Below, one piece after another: positions 10,458-21,872 of a DNA stretch of 64,000 bases (positions within the stretch are counted from its first letter, which is position 1; each line of letters begins with the position of its first letter). The notes under the pieces are model-generated. The model searched no databases. It saw nothing but the letters and a program-made list of their open reading frames with translations, and was not told where the DNA came from. Both the position numbers and the translations under genes were made by a program. Source of the stretch: Stomoxys calcitrans (lineage: Eukaryota > Arthropoda > Insecta > Diptera > Muscidae); contig NC_081552.1 in the NCBI RefSeq assembly GCF_963082655.1, positions 120,640,907 to 120,704,906 on the forward strand. Reading direction: 5' to 3'.

Positions 10458-11760
10458 TATACCCTCCACCATAAGAGGTGGAAATATTCGTCTGAGACCC
10501 CATAAAGTATATATATTCTTGATCGTCGTGACATTTCATGTCGATCTAGCCATGTCCGTCCGTCTGTCCGTCCGTCCGTCCGTCCGTCTGTCTGTCGAAA
10601 GCACGCTAACTTCCGAAGGAGTAAAGCTAGCCGCTTGAAATTTTGCACAAATACTTCTTATTAGTGTAGGTCGGTTGGTATTGTAAATGGGCCATATCGG
10701 TCCATGTTTTGATATATCTGCCATATAAACCGATTTTGGGTTTGAATTCTTGAGCCTCTAGAGTGCGCAAATCTTATCCGATTGGAATGAAATTTTGCAC
10801 GACGTGTTTTGCTATGATATCCAACAAGTGTGCAAAGTATAAATCAAATCGGTCCATAACCTGATACAGCTGCCATATAAACCGGTCTTGGGTCTTGACT
10901 TCTTGAGCCTCTAGAGTGCGCAATTCTTATCCGATTGGAATGGAATTTCGCACGACGTGTTTTGCTATGATGCCTAACAACTGTGCGAAGTATGGTTGAA
11001 ATCGGTCCATAACCTGATATAGCTGTCATATAAACCGATCTTGGGTCTTGACTTCTTGAGCCTCTAGAGGGCGCAATTCTTATCCAATTTGAATGAATTT
11101 TGGCACGTAGTATTTTGTTATGATATCCAACAACTGTGCCAAATAAGGTTCAAATCGGTTTATAACCTGATATAGCTGACATATAAACAGATCTGGGGAC
11201 TGACTTGTTGAGCTTCTAGAGGGCTCAATTTCTAACCGATTAGGCTGACATTTCGCAGGACGTTTTTTGTTGTTACTTTTAACAACTATGTCAAATAAAG
11301 TACAAGTCGGTTCATAACCTGATATAGCTGCCATATAAACCGATCTGGGATCTTGACTTTTTGAGCCTCTAGAGGTCGCAATTATTATCCGATTTGCCTG
11401 AAATTTTGTACGACGGATTCTCTCATGACCATTAACATACGTGTTTATTATGGTCTGAATCGGTCTATAGCCCGATACTGCTCCCATATAAATCGATCTC
11501 TCTATTTTACTTCTTGAGCCCCCAATGTGGGCAATTCTTATTCGAATTGGCTGACATTTTACACAGGTCTGCAACATATAATTTAATTGTGGTCCAAACC
11601 GGACCATATCTTGATATCGCTCTAATAGCAGAGCAAATCTTTTCTTATATCCTTTTTTTTTGCCTAAGAAGAGATGCCGGAAAAAGAACTCGACAAATGC
11701 GATCCATGGTGGAGGGTATATAAGATTCGGCCCGGCCGAACTTAGCACGCTTTTACTTGT
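10458..11760 (+). mobile_element. HINE-A, complete
   Basis: Both ends are present: TATACCCTCCACCATAAGAGG at the 5' side, and ATGGTGGAGGGTATATAAG plus the hairpin TTCGGCCCGGCCGAA and CTTAGCACGCTTTTACTTGT at the 3' side. Between them are the TA-rich stretch, the core, an unusually pure (GTCC)n/(GTCT)n tract at 10554-10600 and about five tandem units. The first 40 bp of the 5' side are shortened compared with other copies. Confidence 0.88.
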
Positions 11761-12028
11761 TTTTTTTTAAAGATTACTACAATATATGATTTCATTTATA
11801 AGAGCGTTCACATTATTTATGATAAAATTGCAATAAAATTGTTATATTATCAGTGATATTTTTGTTGTTTTTCAAGAGAGTAATCGTGAAAACCTGGGTA
11901 TTTCGCTGTGAAACACCAACTTAATTGCCACCTTTTTATAAACACTCAATTTGACTCGTCGAATTTCATTAAAGATTTTGTACAAAACACAAAAGGCAAC
12001 CATTACTTGCCCAAGCTTTTCATTGTAA
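11761..12028. other. Unassigned AT-rich spacer
   Basis: About 270 bp of AT-rich sequence between two HINE-A copies. I see no coding frame, RNA gene or repeat end. Confidence 0.35.
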
Positions 12029-12519
12029 AACAAGTAAAAGCGTGCTAAGTTCGGCCGGGCCGAATCTTATATACCCTCCACCATGGATCGCATTTGTCGA
12101 GTTCTTTTCCCGGCATCTCTTCTTAGGCAAAAAAAAAAGGATATAAGAAAAGATTTGCTCTGCTATTAGAGCGATATCAAGATATGGTCCGGTTTGGACC
12201 ACAATTAAATTATATGTTGGAGACCTGTGTCAAATGTCAGCCAATTCGAATAAGATTTGCGCCCTTTGGGGGCTCATGAAGTAAAATAGAGAGATCGATT
12301 TATATGGGAGCTGTATCGGCCTATAGACCGATTCAGACCACGTATGTTAATGGTCATGAGAGAATCCGTCGTACAAAATTTCAGGCAAATCGGATAATAA
12401 TTGGGACCTCTAGAGGCTCAAGAAGTCAAGATCCCAGATCGGTTTATATGGGAGCTATATCAGGTTATGAACCGACTTGTACTTTATAGTTGACATAGTT
12501 GAAAGTAACAATAAAAAAC
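12029..12519 (-). mobile_element. HINE-A end fragment (left arm of an inverted repeat)
   Basis: It starts ACAAGTAAAAGCGTGCTAAG, includes the hairpin and TATACCCTCCACCATGG, and ends in the second array block at 'GAAAGTAACAATAAAAA'. Its core and GTCY end are absent. The same block is present in the opposite orientation at 13215-13701. Confidence 0.8.
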
Positions 12520-13701
12520 GTCCGTCCGTCTGTCCTGCCGTCCGTCAGTCCGTCCGTCTGTCCGTCCGTCCGTCTGTCTGTCGAAAGCACGCTAACTTCC
12601 GAAGGAGTAAAGCTAGCCGCTTGAAATTTTGCACAAATACTTCTTATTAGTGTAGGTCGGTTGGGATTGTAAATGGGCCACATCGGTCCATGTTTTGATA
12701 AAGCTGCCATAGAAACCGATCTTGGGTCTAGATTTCTTGGGTCTCTGGAGGGCGCAATTCTGGTCCGATTTGACTGAAATTTTGCACGTGGTGTTGTGAT
12801 ATCACTTCCAACAACTGTGCTAAGTATGGTTTAAATCGGTTCATGTTTTGATAAAGCTGCCATATAAACCGATCTTGGGTCTTGACTTTTTGAGCCTCTA
12901 GAGTGTGCAATTCTTATCCGATTGGAATGAAATTTTGCACTACGTGTTTTGTTATGATATCCAACAACTGTGCCAAGTATGGTTCAAATCGGTTCATAAA
13001 CTGATATAGCTGCCATATAAACCGATCTTGTGTCTTGACTTCTTGAGCCTCTAGAGGGCGCAATCCTTATCAGATTTGAATGGATTTTGCACGAAGTATT
13101 TTGTTATGATATCTAACAACTGTGCAAAGTATGGTTCGAATCGGTCAATAACCTGATATAGCTGACATATAAATAGATCTGTGGACTTGACTTCTTGAGC
13201 TTCTAGAGGGGTTTCATGACGCATTTTATTCTTACTTTCAGCAACTGTGTCAAATAAGGTTCATAACCTGATATAGCTGTCATATAAACCGATCTGGGAT
13301 CTTGACTTCTTGAGCCTCTAGAGCAATTATCATCTGATTTTCTTGAAATTTTGTGCGACGGATTCTCTCATGACCATCAACATACGTGTTTATTATGGTC
13401 GGAATCGGTCTATGGCCCGATACAGCTCCCATATAAATCGATCTCTCTATTTTACTTCTTGAGCCCCCAATGTGGGCAATTCTTATTCGAATTGGCTGAC
13501 ATTTTACACAGGTCTCCAACACAAAATTTAATTATGCTCCGAACCGGACCATATCTTGATATCGCTCTAATAGCAGAGTAAATCTTTTCTTATATCCTTT
13601 TTTCCTAAGAAGAGATGCCAGGAAAATAACTCGACATATGCCATCCATGGTGGAGGGTATATAAGATTCGGCCCGGCCGAACTTAACACGCTTTTACTTG
13701 T
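12520..13701 (+). mobile_element. HINE-A, 5'-truncated (right arm of an inverted repeat)
   Basis: The copy begins inside its (GTCC)n tract and runs through about six tandem units to ATGGTGGAGGGTATATAAG, the TTCGGCCCGGCCGAA hairpin and CACGCTTTTACTTGT. The TATACCC 5' end and core are missing at the join with the left fragment. This suggests deletion or a break during insertion. Confidence 0.82.
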
Positions 13702-14107
13702 TTTTTTCTTTGAGCAGCGAAATAAAATCGCGTTTTAGTAACTAAATTTACGAAGATTAAAAGAATCTTCTAGTCAACCCGTATATACTGCCACGACGTA
13801 CATGTTTCCCAATATTCAGAGCTGTAGCTCAGTCCGCAAAGAAAGTACAATTTTGTACGTTTTAGTACCTAAATGTACAAATTTCAAAAAATTTCCAAGC
13901 CCAATATATACTGCCAAATTGTACCTGTACAAGTACAAAATAGTACCAATTACAGTATTTAAGTACATTTTCTTTCTCTCCTGGTACGAATTCAGAATTT
14001 CGTATTTGGTACAACTTATGGTATTTTTGTCAAGCCTATGATAATTTTTACTAAACTCTATTACGTACATTTTCTCGCGTTACCAGTATTATTTTCATAA
14101 TTTGTAT
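13702..14107. repeat. HINE-D-like repeat
   Basis: Short repeated phrases of the type 'AAAGAAAGTACAATTTTGTACG', 'TTTTAGTACCTAAATGTAC' and 'CAATATATACTGCC' recur. They match the repeats at 25.6, 28.2, 30.9 and 35.5 kb. The start TTTGAGCAGCGAAATAAAA is shared with sequence near 57310. Open frames on both strands here are chance frames in the repeat. Confidence 0.6.
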
Positions 14108-14614
14108 ATCACCACCATAGGATTGGGGTATATTAATCTAGTCATTCCGTTTGTAAAACCTCTAAATATTCGTCTAAGACCTCATAAAGTATATATATTC
14201 TTGATCGTCTCAGAAATTCTAAGTCGATCTAGCCATACCCGTCCGTACGGCTGTCGAAATGACAATAGCTGTTGAACGCGCATAGCTAGACGCTTGAAAT
14301 TTTGCACAGATACTTAATATTGATGTAGGTCATTGCAAACTGCAAATAGGCCATATCGGTTCAGGTTTAGATATATCTCCCATATAAACCGATCTCCCGA
14401 TTTTGACGATTCTTAAGCCCCTAAGAGCCACAAATTTTGTCGGATTTGGCTGAAATTGAGCATGTAGTGTTTTGTTATGACTTTCAACAACTGCGCCAAG
14501 TACGGTTCAAATCGGTCTATAACCTGATTTAGCTCCCATGTAAACTAGTCTCTCGATCATCGTTGTTGAGTTCCCAAGATTCGGCCTAGCCGAACTTAGC
14601 ACGCTTTTATTTGT
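14108..14614 (+). mobile_element. Diverged HINE-A-like copy
   Basis: The ends are recognisable: ACCACCATAGGATTGGGGTATA at one side, and CCAAGATTCGGCCTAGCCGAACTTAGCACGCTTTTATTTGT with its hairpin at the other. The TA stretch, core and a shrunken GTCCGT tract are present. The array units have drifted ('TTTTGACGATTCTTAAGCCCC'), so this is an older subfamily. Confidence 0.75.
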
Positions 14615-14745
14615 CCTAGCTACCCCCTTTATCTCGCAACAACAATCATTTATGTAAAATTAATTATGGGGGTTCTAGCTCTAATCGTTCGCCTGGTGAA
14701 AAGTTCACCTAAAAGGATGATTTTTAGCTATTATCTTTCTGGCGT

Positions 14746-15275
14746 TTCGTGTTTTGTTTCCTTTTCAAACATCTTCAGTTTGGTCTATAAATTAACCATG
14801 AATCTAACAACAACAAACGTTTGCAAATTATTGAATTTTATTGTTAGAATAGGAGACGAAGCTCATTTTTGGGTCAATGGTAACGTAATTTAGCAGAATT
14901 GTAGATTTTGGAGTGAATATCAGAGAGATGCATTGCAAGAGCTACCAATTCATCCAGGAAAAGTCACAGTTTGGTGCGGTTTACAGGCTAGTGGCATCAT
15001 TGGACCGTAATTCTTCAAAGATGATGCGAATCGTAACGTAACTGTGAATGGTGAGCGCTACCGTGAGATGATATCCACTTTTTTTGCCCAAAATGCAAGA
15101 GCTTGACTTGCATGACATGTGGTTTCAACAAGACGGTGCCACATAGCACGCGTAACAATGGACTTATTGAGAGGCGAGTTCGGCGAACATTTTATTTTAC
15201 ATTCGGGATAGGTTAATTGACCGGCTAGATCGTGGGATTTAACGCGTTTAGGCTATTTTTTGTGAGGCTATTTTT
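14746..15275 (+). pseudogene. Mariner-type transposase relic
   Basis: A mariner/Tc1-superfamily transposase normally cuts and pastes its element with a DDE/D triad. This relic keeps the untranslated leader (TTCAGTTTGGTCTATAAATTAACC) and start codon at 14798, then jumps to GDEAHFWVNGNV with the first catalytic-Asp region. It continues through ELPIHPGKVTVWCGL, IIGP and NRNVTVNGERYREM to WFQQDGAT near 15120, the second catalytic Asp. Stop codons follow GNVI and IIGP, and the helix-turn-helix part is mostly deleted. It is closest to the relic at 36.3 kb and distinctly older than the fold-back MITEs. Confidence 0.8.
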
Positions 15276-15527
15276 AAGCTCGTCCCCAAATTCGTTCTCC
15301 TAGACCTTTCCGTTGACGCTGGGCAAACATTCACCATTTCGTACTACTTGGTACGTTTTAGTACCTGTCTTACCTGAACTAAGACCAAGTTTCATGATTC
15401 TAGCTTTAGCCGTTTAGGCTGGGCCTTGATCACGGAGCTCTTTCATATATATACATATAGACTAGCATAGCCTCGGCTACCCCCGATGCTACTCCCAATG
15501 TCAAGGTGTAACTGTATTTAAATTAAA
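15276..15527. repeat. Repeat debris with HINE-D-like pieces
   Basis: 'CGTACTACTTGGTACGTTTT' resembles HINE-D. 'GACTAGCATAGCCTCGGCTACC' resembles the HINE-D/Rep-C start found again near 35310. No coding sequence is visible. Confidence 0.45.
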
Positions 15528-16566
15528 ACAAGTAAAAGCGTGCTAAGTTCGGCCGGGCCGAATCTTATGTACCCTCCACCATGGATCGCATTTGTCGAGT
15601 TCTTTTCCCGGCATCTCTTCTTAGACAAAAAAGGATATAAGAAACGAGTTGCTCTGCTATTAAAACGATATCAAGATATGGTCCGGTTCGGACCACAATT
15701 AAATTATATGTTGGAGACCTGTGTAAAATTTCAGCCAATTCGTATAAGAATTGAGCCCATTGGGGCTCACGAAGTAAAATAGAGAGAACGATTTATATGG
15801 GATCTGTATCGGGTTATAGACCGATTCAGACCATAATAAACACGTTTGTTGATGGTCATGAGAGGAACCGTCGTACAAAATTTCAGGCATATGGGATAAT
15901 AATTGCGACCTCTAGGGGTCAAGAATTCAAGATCCCAGATCGGTTTATATGGCAGCTATATCAGGTTATAAACCGATTTGAACCTTATTTGACACAGTTG
16001 TTGGATATCATAACGAAATACTTCGTGCAAAAATTCATTCAAATCGGATAAGAATTGCGCACTCTAGAGGCTCAAGAAGTCAAGACCCAAGATCGGTTTA
16101 TATGGCAGCTATATCAGGTTATGGACCGATTTGAACCATACTTGACACAGTTGTTGGATATCATAACAAAACACGTCGTGCAAAATTTAATTCCAATCGG
16201 ATTAGAATTGCGCACTCTAGAGGCTCAAGAAATCAAGACCCAAGATCGGTTTATATGGCAGCTGTATCAAAACATGGACCGATATGGTCCATTTACAATA
16301 CCAACCGACCTACACTAATAAGAAGTATTTGTGCAAAATTTCAAGCGGCTAGCTTTACTCCTTCGGAAGTTAGTGTGCTTTCGACAGACAGACGGACGGA
16401 CGGACGGACGGACGGACGGACAGACGGACGGACATGGCTAGGTCGACATAAAATGTCGCGACGATCAAGAATATATATACTTTATGGGGTCTCAGACGAA
16501 TATTTCGAGTAGTTACAAACAGAATGACGAAATTAGTATACCCCCCATCTTATGGTGGAGGGTATA
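15528..16566 (-). mobile_element. HINE-A, complete
   Basis: This is a clean full copy. It has ACAAGTAAAAGCGTGCTAAG, the GTTCGGCCGGGCCGAA hairpin, TACCCTCCACCATGG, array units at a 153-bp period ('GATCGG' at 15938, 16091 and 16244), a 12-repeat (GGAC)n tract at 16391-16433, the TA stretch and ATGGTGGAGGGTATA. The low decay of both ends makes it a useful reference for the family. Confidence 0.9.
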
Positions 16567-16650
16567 AAAATATATATTTCAGTCGGCTTATACATATTGT
16601 ATAAGTGTATTGTCTTTAAAAGCTACATTAAAGTTTCAAATATATTAATA

Positions 16651-18925
16651 CTAGCTGACACGGGCCCGCTCCGCTGCGCCTTCTTTTACTTTATATGAAA
16701 CAAAAGTTTCCTTGGAATATTTTTTTTGGACAATTAAAGATCTTTTAGTGAAATACCAAGCTACGAAAATAGTATATCGCTTGACTTACAGTTTAACAAC
16801 AAAAGTGCATTTATCTCAATCCCATATGATCTTTATTGGTCTACGAATTTAAGTTTGGATGTAAGGTGTACATCCATATTTCAGCCCGATATTCTTATGA
16901 TGTCTGATTTAGTGGTGTTTTCGGGGGAGAAGTGATCCCCCAGATACTAGGCCCTGAAAAAATATCAGCATCATGCTCTTGTCTCAAATACTATTTATTT
17001 AAACCCCATATTGCCATTGGCTTAAGAGGAGTTTACAGGATGAGGCGTCCCCCAAGCACGTGGCCCCAAAATAGGTTATCAAATTCGATTTCTAATCTCA
17101 AATACCTTTCATTTGAGCCACATATTGGTATGGTCGAAAAATTTTTTCCCTTTGGGGGTGTTTTGGGAAAGTGGTGATGCCCTAAATACATGGTCCTACA
17201 TTTGGATAACAAATTCGAATTCTACTCCCAAATACCTTTCTTTGAGCCCCATATTACGATGGTCACTAAAAAATTGCTGTTTGTGGGGTATTTTGGGAAA
17301 GGGGTGGACCCCCAGAAAATTGGTCCCGAAAATGGGTATCAATTCTTGCTCTACCCCTCAATACCTTTCATTTAATCTCCACATTAACATGGTCGGTAAA
17401 TATGGCCGATTTAGGGGTGTTTTGGCGATTGGGGAGGTCCCCCAAACACTAAGCCCGGAAAATATATGGGCAACGTGCTCTATTCTCATATATCTATATA
17501 TCATTTGTTTGAACCCCATATTTTGGGAAAGGGGTTGACCCCCAGAAAATTGATCCCGAAAGTGGGTATCAATTCTTGCTCTACCCCCCAATACCTTTCA
17601 TTTAAGCTCCACATTGACATGGTCGGCATATATGGCCGATTTAGGGGTGTTTTGCGGATTGGGGTGGTCGCCCAAACACTAAGCCCGGAAAACATATATT
17701 AGCAACGTGCTCTATTCTCATATATCTATATACCATTTATTTGAACACCATATTGCCATTGGCCTTAAAATTGGATATAAAATTCGTTTTGTAGTCTCAT
17801 TTAAACTCCTTATTGCAAAAGTCAGCAAATATGTCTGGTTTGGGGTATTGGCCCTAAAAGCTATTGTATAAATAGTTAGTTCCACTCTCTTTACGACCCA
17901 AATTGTCTTGGTGAGCAAATACGTCCTATTTGGGGGTTGTTATGGTGGTGGGACGTCCCCCAGACAGTTGGTCCCAAATGTTGATACCCATATTTCCATA
18001 GACGGCAAACGTGACCGACTTGGGAGGTGTTTTGGGGGATGGGCGGCCAATCAGTGAGTTGGCCTTGAAAATATATTTCGGATTCGTGTTCTACTCTAAA
18101 AACCCTCTTATTTGAGCCTCATATTGCAATAGTCAGCAAATACATCCTATTTGGGGGTGGTTGTGGGGGTGGGTTGGCCTCAATAGACACTTTTCCTGAA
18201 TATTGATATCAGATTCGTGCTTTACTTCCATCTCCTTTGGGGGATGTTTTTGGGGAGATGCGGCCCCCCAAACACTTGGTCCCATATTTGAATATCAGAT
18301 TCTAATTCTACACTCGAATGACTTTTATTTAAGCCCCATATTCCCATGGTCAGTAAATAAGTCCTGTTTGGGGGTTGTTTTGGGAAAGGGGTGGACCCCC
18401 AGAAACGTGGTCCCACATTTGGATATCAGATTCGTATTCTACTCGCAAATACCTTTCATTTGAGTCCGATATTGCCATGATCGGTAAATATGTCCGATTT
18501 AGGTGTGTTTAGGGGGTTGGGTGGTGTTGTGGGGGTGGGTGTCCCCATGGACACTTTTCCCGAAAATTGATACCAGATTTGTGCTTTACTCCCAAACACC
18601 TTTCATTTGAGCCCCATGTGGCTATGGTCGTAAATGTGTCCCCTTTGGGGAGGTTTTTGGGGAGAGGCGGCCCACCAAACAATTGGTCTCATTATTGGAT
18701 ATCAGATTCGAATTCTACACTCAAATACCTTTTATTTAAGCCCCATATTCCCATGGTCAGTAAATAAGTCCTGTTAGGGGGTGTTTAGGGGAAGGGGTGG
18801 ACCCCCAGAAACATGGTCCACAGTTGGATATCAGATTCGTATTCTACTCGCAAATACCTTTCATTTCATTCTGAGTCTATAAGGAACACGGAAATATACA
18901 AACAAACAAACAAACATACAAATAT
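16651..18925. repeat. Rep-C, unclassified tandem-repeat element
   Basis: It begins ACTAGCTGACACGGGCCCGC followed by TCCGCTGCGCC, then about 200 bp of leader ('AAGTTTCCTTGGAATATT'). A degenerate array of roughly 130-bp units follows, each with 'CCTTTCATTTGAGCCCCATATT', 'ATGGTCGGTAAATATG' and 'GGGGTGTTTTGGG'. Larger blocks repeat at about 400 bp. The end carries GAGTCTATAAGGAACACGG and a (CAAA)n-like stretch. No open frame resembles a known protein. The same element recurs at 57.3-62.6 kb. I cannot assign it to a class. Confidence 0.75.
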
Positions 18926-18941
18926 TCTTATAATAAATATT

Positions 18942-20030
18942 CTATATTCTTGATCGTCGCGACATTTTATGTCGATCTAGCCATGTCCGTCCGTCTGTCC
19001 GTCCGTCCGTCTGTCTGTCTGTCTGTCGAAAGCACGCTAACTTCCGAAGGAGTAAAGCTAGCCGCTTGAAATTTTGCACAAATACTTCTTATTAGTGTAG
19101 GTCGGTTGGTATTGTAAATGGGCCATATCGGTCCATGTTTTGATATAGCTGCCATATAAACCGATCTAAGGTCTTGACTTCTTGAGCCTCTAGAGAGCGC
19201 AATTCTTATCCGATTGGAATGGAACTTCGCACGACGTGTTTTGATATGATACCCAACAACTGTGCCAAGTATGGTTTAAATCGGTTCATAACCTGATATA
19301 GCTGCCATATAAACCGATCTTGGGTCTTGACTTCTTGAACCTCTAGAGGGCACAATCCTTATCCGATTTGAATGCGTTTTTGCACGAAGTATTTCGTCAT
19401 GATATCCAACAACTGTGCCAAGTATGGTTGAAATCGGTCCATAACCTGATATCGCTGTCATTTAAACAGATCTGGGGATTTGACTTCTTGAGCTTCTAGA
19501 GGCCGCAATTCCTATCCGATTTGGCTGAAATTTTGCATGACGTATTTTATTTTTACTTTCAACAACTATGTCAAATAAGGTTCAAATCGGTTCATAACCT
19601 GATATAGCTATAAACCGATCTGGGATCTTGACTTATTGGCCCCTAGAGGTCGTAATTATTATCCGATATGCCTGAAATTTTGTACGACGGATCCTCTCAT
19701 GACCATCAACAACCGTGTTTATTATGTTCTTAATCGGTCTATAGCCCGATACAGATCCCATATAAATCGTTCTCTCTATTTTATTTCGTGAACCCCAATG
19801 GGCGCTATTCTTATACGAATTGGCTGAAATTTTATACAGTTCTCCAACATATAATTTAATTGTGGTCCGAACCGGACCATATCTTGATATCGTTTTAATA
19901 GCAGAGCAACTCTTTTCTTATATCCTTTTTAGCCTAAGAAGAGATGCCGGGAAAACAACTCGACAAATGCGATCCATGGTGGAGGGTATATAAGATTCGG
20001 CCCGGCCGAACTTAGCACGCTTTTACTTGT
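18942..20030 (+). mobile_element. HINE-A, 5'-truncated (left arm of a palindrome)
   Basis: It starts at ATTCTTGATCGTCGCGAC, just after where the TA stretch should be, against the end of Rep-C. A (GTCC/GTCT)n tract, about five tandem units, ATGGTGGAGGGTATATAAG, the hairpin and CACGCTTTTACTTGT follow. Its 3' end faces the 3' end of an opposite copy about 14 bp away. Confidence 0.85.
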
Positions 20031-20043
20031 TATATATAAGATT

Positions 20044-20160
20044 TGTTAAAAAAAGCGTGCTATGTTCGGCCGGGCCGAATCTTATATACCCTCCACCATG
20101 GATCGCATTTGTCGAGTTCTTTTCCCGGCATCTCTTCTTAGGCAAAAAAGGATATAAGAA
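20044..20160 (-). mobile_element. HINE-A end fragment
   Basis: AAAAAGCGTGCTATGTTCGG through TATACCCTCCACCATGG to 'AAAAAAGGATATAAGAA' is the outer 115 bp of HINE-A. It is cut off by the start of another copy. It pairs almost base for base with 19920-20030 in the opposite orientation. Confidence 0.8.
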
Positions 20161-21627
20161 ACATGTAAGAGCGTGCTAAGTTCTGACGGGCCGAATCTTA
20201 CATACCGTCCACCATGGATCGCATTTGCAGAGTTCTTCTACCGGCATCTCTTCTTAGGCAAACAAGGATATAAAAAAAGATTTGCTCTGCCATTATTATA
20301 TTATTACATGTTGGAGACCTGCGTAAAATGTCAGCCAATTCGAATAAGAATTGCGCCCTTTGGGGGCTCAAGAAGTAAAATAGAGAGATCGATTTATATG
20401 GGAGCTGTATCGGGCTATAGACCGATTCAGATCATAATAAACACGTATGTTGATGGTCATGAGAGAATACGTCGTGCAAAATTTCATTCTAATCGGACAA
20501 GAATTGCGCACTCCAGAGGCTCAAGAATTCATGACCCAAGATCGGTTTATATGGCAGCTATATCAGGTTATGAACCGATTTGAACTATACCTCGCACAGT
20601 TGTTTGATATCATAACAAAACACGTCGTGCAAAATTTCATTCCAATCGGATAAGAATTGCGCACTCTAGAGGCTCAAGAAGTCAAGACCCAAGATGGGTT
20701 TATAAAGGGTGATTTTTTTGAGGTTAGGATTTCCATGCATTAGTATTTGACAGATCACGTGGGATTTCAGACATGGTGTCAAAGAGAAAGATGCTCAGTA
20801 TGCTTTGACATTTCATCATGAATAGACTTACTAACGAGCAACGCTTGCAAATCATTGAATTTTATTACCAAAATCAGTGTTCGGTTCGAAATGTGTTCAT
20901 TCACCGTAACGTTGCGTCCAACAGCATCTTTGAAAAAATACGGTCCAATGATTCCACCAGCGTACAAACCACACCAAACAGTGCATTTTTCGGCATGCAT
21001 GGGCAGTTCTTGAACGGCTTCTGGTTGCTCTTCACTCCAAATGCGGCAATTTTGCTTATTTACGTAGCCATTCAACCAGAAATGAGCCTCATCGCTGAAC
21101 AAAATTTGTCAAAATTTGAACACATTTCGAACCGAACACTGATTTTGGTAATAAAATTCAATGATTTGCAAGCGTTGCTCGTTAGTAAGTCTATTCATGA
21201 TGAAATGTCAAAGCATACTGAGCATCTTTCTCTTTGACACCATGTCTGAAATCCCACGTGATCTGTCAAATACTAATGAATGAAAATCCTAACCTCAAAA
21301 AAATCACCCTTTATGACAGCTATATCAAAACATGGACCGATATGGCCCATTTACAATACCAACTGACCTACACTAATAAGAAGTATTTGTGCAAAATTTC
21401 AAACGGCTAGCTTTACTCCTTCGGAAGTTAGCGTGCTTTCGACAGACAGACGGACGGACAGACGGACGGACAGACGGACGGACAGACGGACGGACATGGC
21501 TAAATCGACATAAAATGTCGCGACGATCAAGAATATATATACTTTATGGGGTCTCAGACGATTATTTCGAGTAGTTACAAACAGAATGACGAAATTAGTA
21601 TACCCCCCATCTTTTGGTGGATGGTAT
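20161..21627 (-). mobile_element. HINE-A carrying a MITE
   Basis: A diverged start (ACATGTAAGAGCGTGCTAAG, TACCGTCCACCATGG) is followed by three array blocks. One is interrupted at 20705-21311 by a fold-back MITE. The GTCY tract, core and end GGTGGATGGTATA follow. The host sequence GGTTTA-TA-TGACAGC on the two sides shows that the MITE duplicated TA. Confidence 0.83.
20705..21311. mobile_element. Fold-back mariner MITE, copy 1
   Basis: The element is flanked by TA and has 195-bp terminal inverted repeats (20705-20899 and 21117-21311) starting AAGGGTGATTTTTTTGAGG. Each arm contains the transposase start, so MNRLTNEQRLQIIEFYYQNQ reads inward from both ends. The 217-bp centre codes, on the minus strand, for the transposase middle (FSDEAHFWLNGYVNKQNC to FFKDAVGRNVTVN). 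The rest of the transposase, with the second and third catalytic acids, is absent. It can move only with a transposase supplied elsewhere. Confidence 0.92.
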
Positions 21628-21872
21628 AAAAATATATGAAATGTTTTAATACAATTTGCGAGCGTAAACCCCTGTTCAAATACTCGAATGCGGTGAAAAT
21701 GGAAATGGTACAAATTCTAAGGACATTCTACATCAAAAACATGATTGTCTCTTGTGTGGAATATGATACTGCATTGGTGTATTCATACTAAAACCACTTC
21801 TAGGAATCAATGGATATGGAATCAATTGCTGAATACAAAGAATTGACGTTGGTCACGGTGCAACATTACTTT
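21628..21872. other. Unassigned spacer
   Basis: About 245 bp between HINE copies without a recognised gene or repeat signature. Confidence 0.3.

Noticed and set aside
12029..13701. HINE-A pair as a single TIR transposon
   Set aside because: The inverted arms are two separate HINE-A copies; flanks give no target duplication and other HINE-A copies occur singly.
20818..21237. 139-codon frame (and the equivalents at 39990 and 56797) as a real gene
   Set aside because: It runs from the transposase start in one MITE arm, through the antisense of the transposase centre, into the inverse of the other arm. It is an artefact of the fold-back structure.
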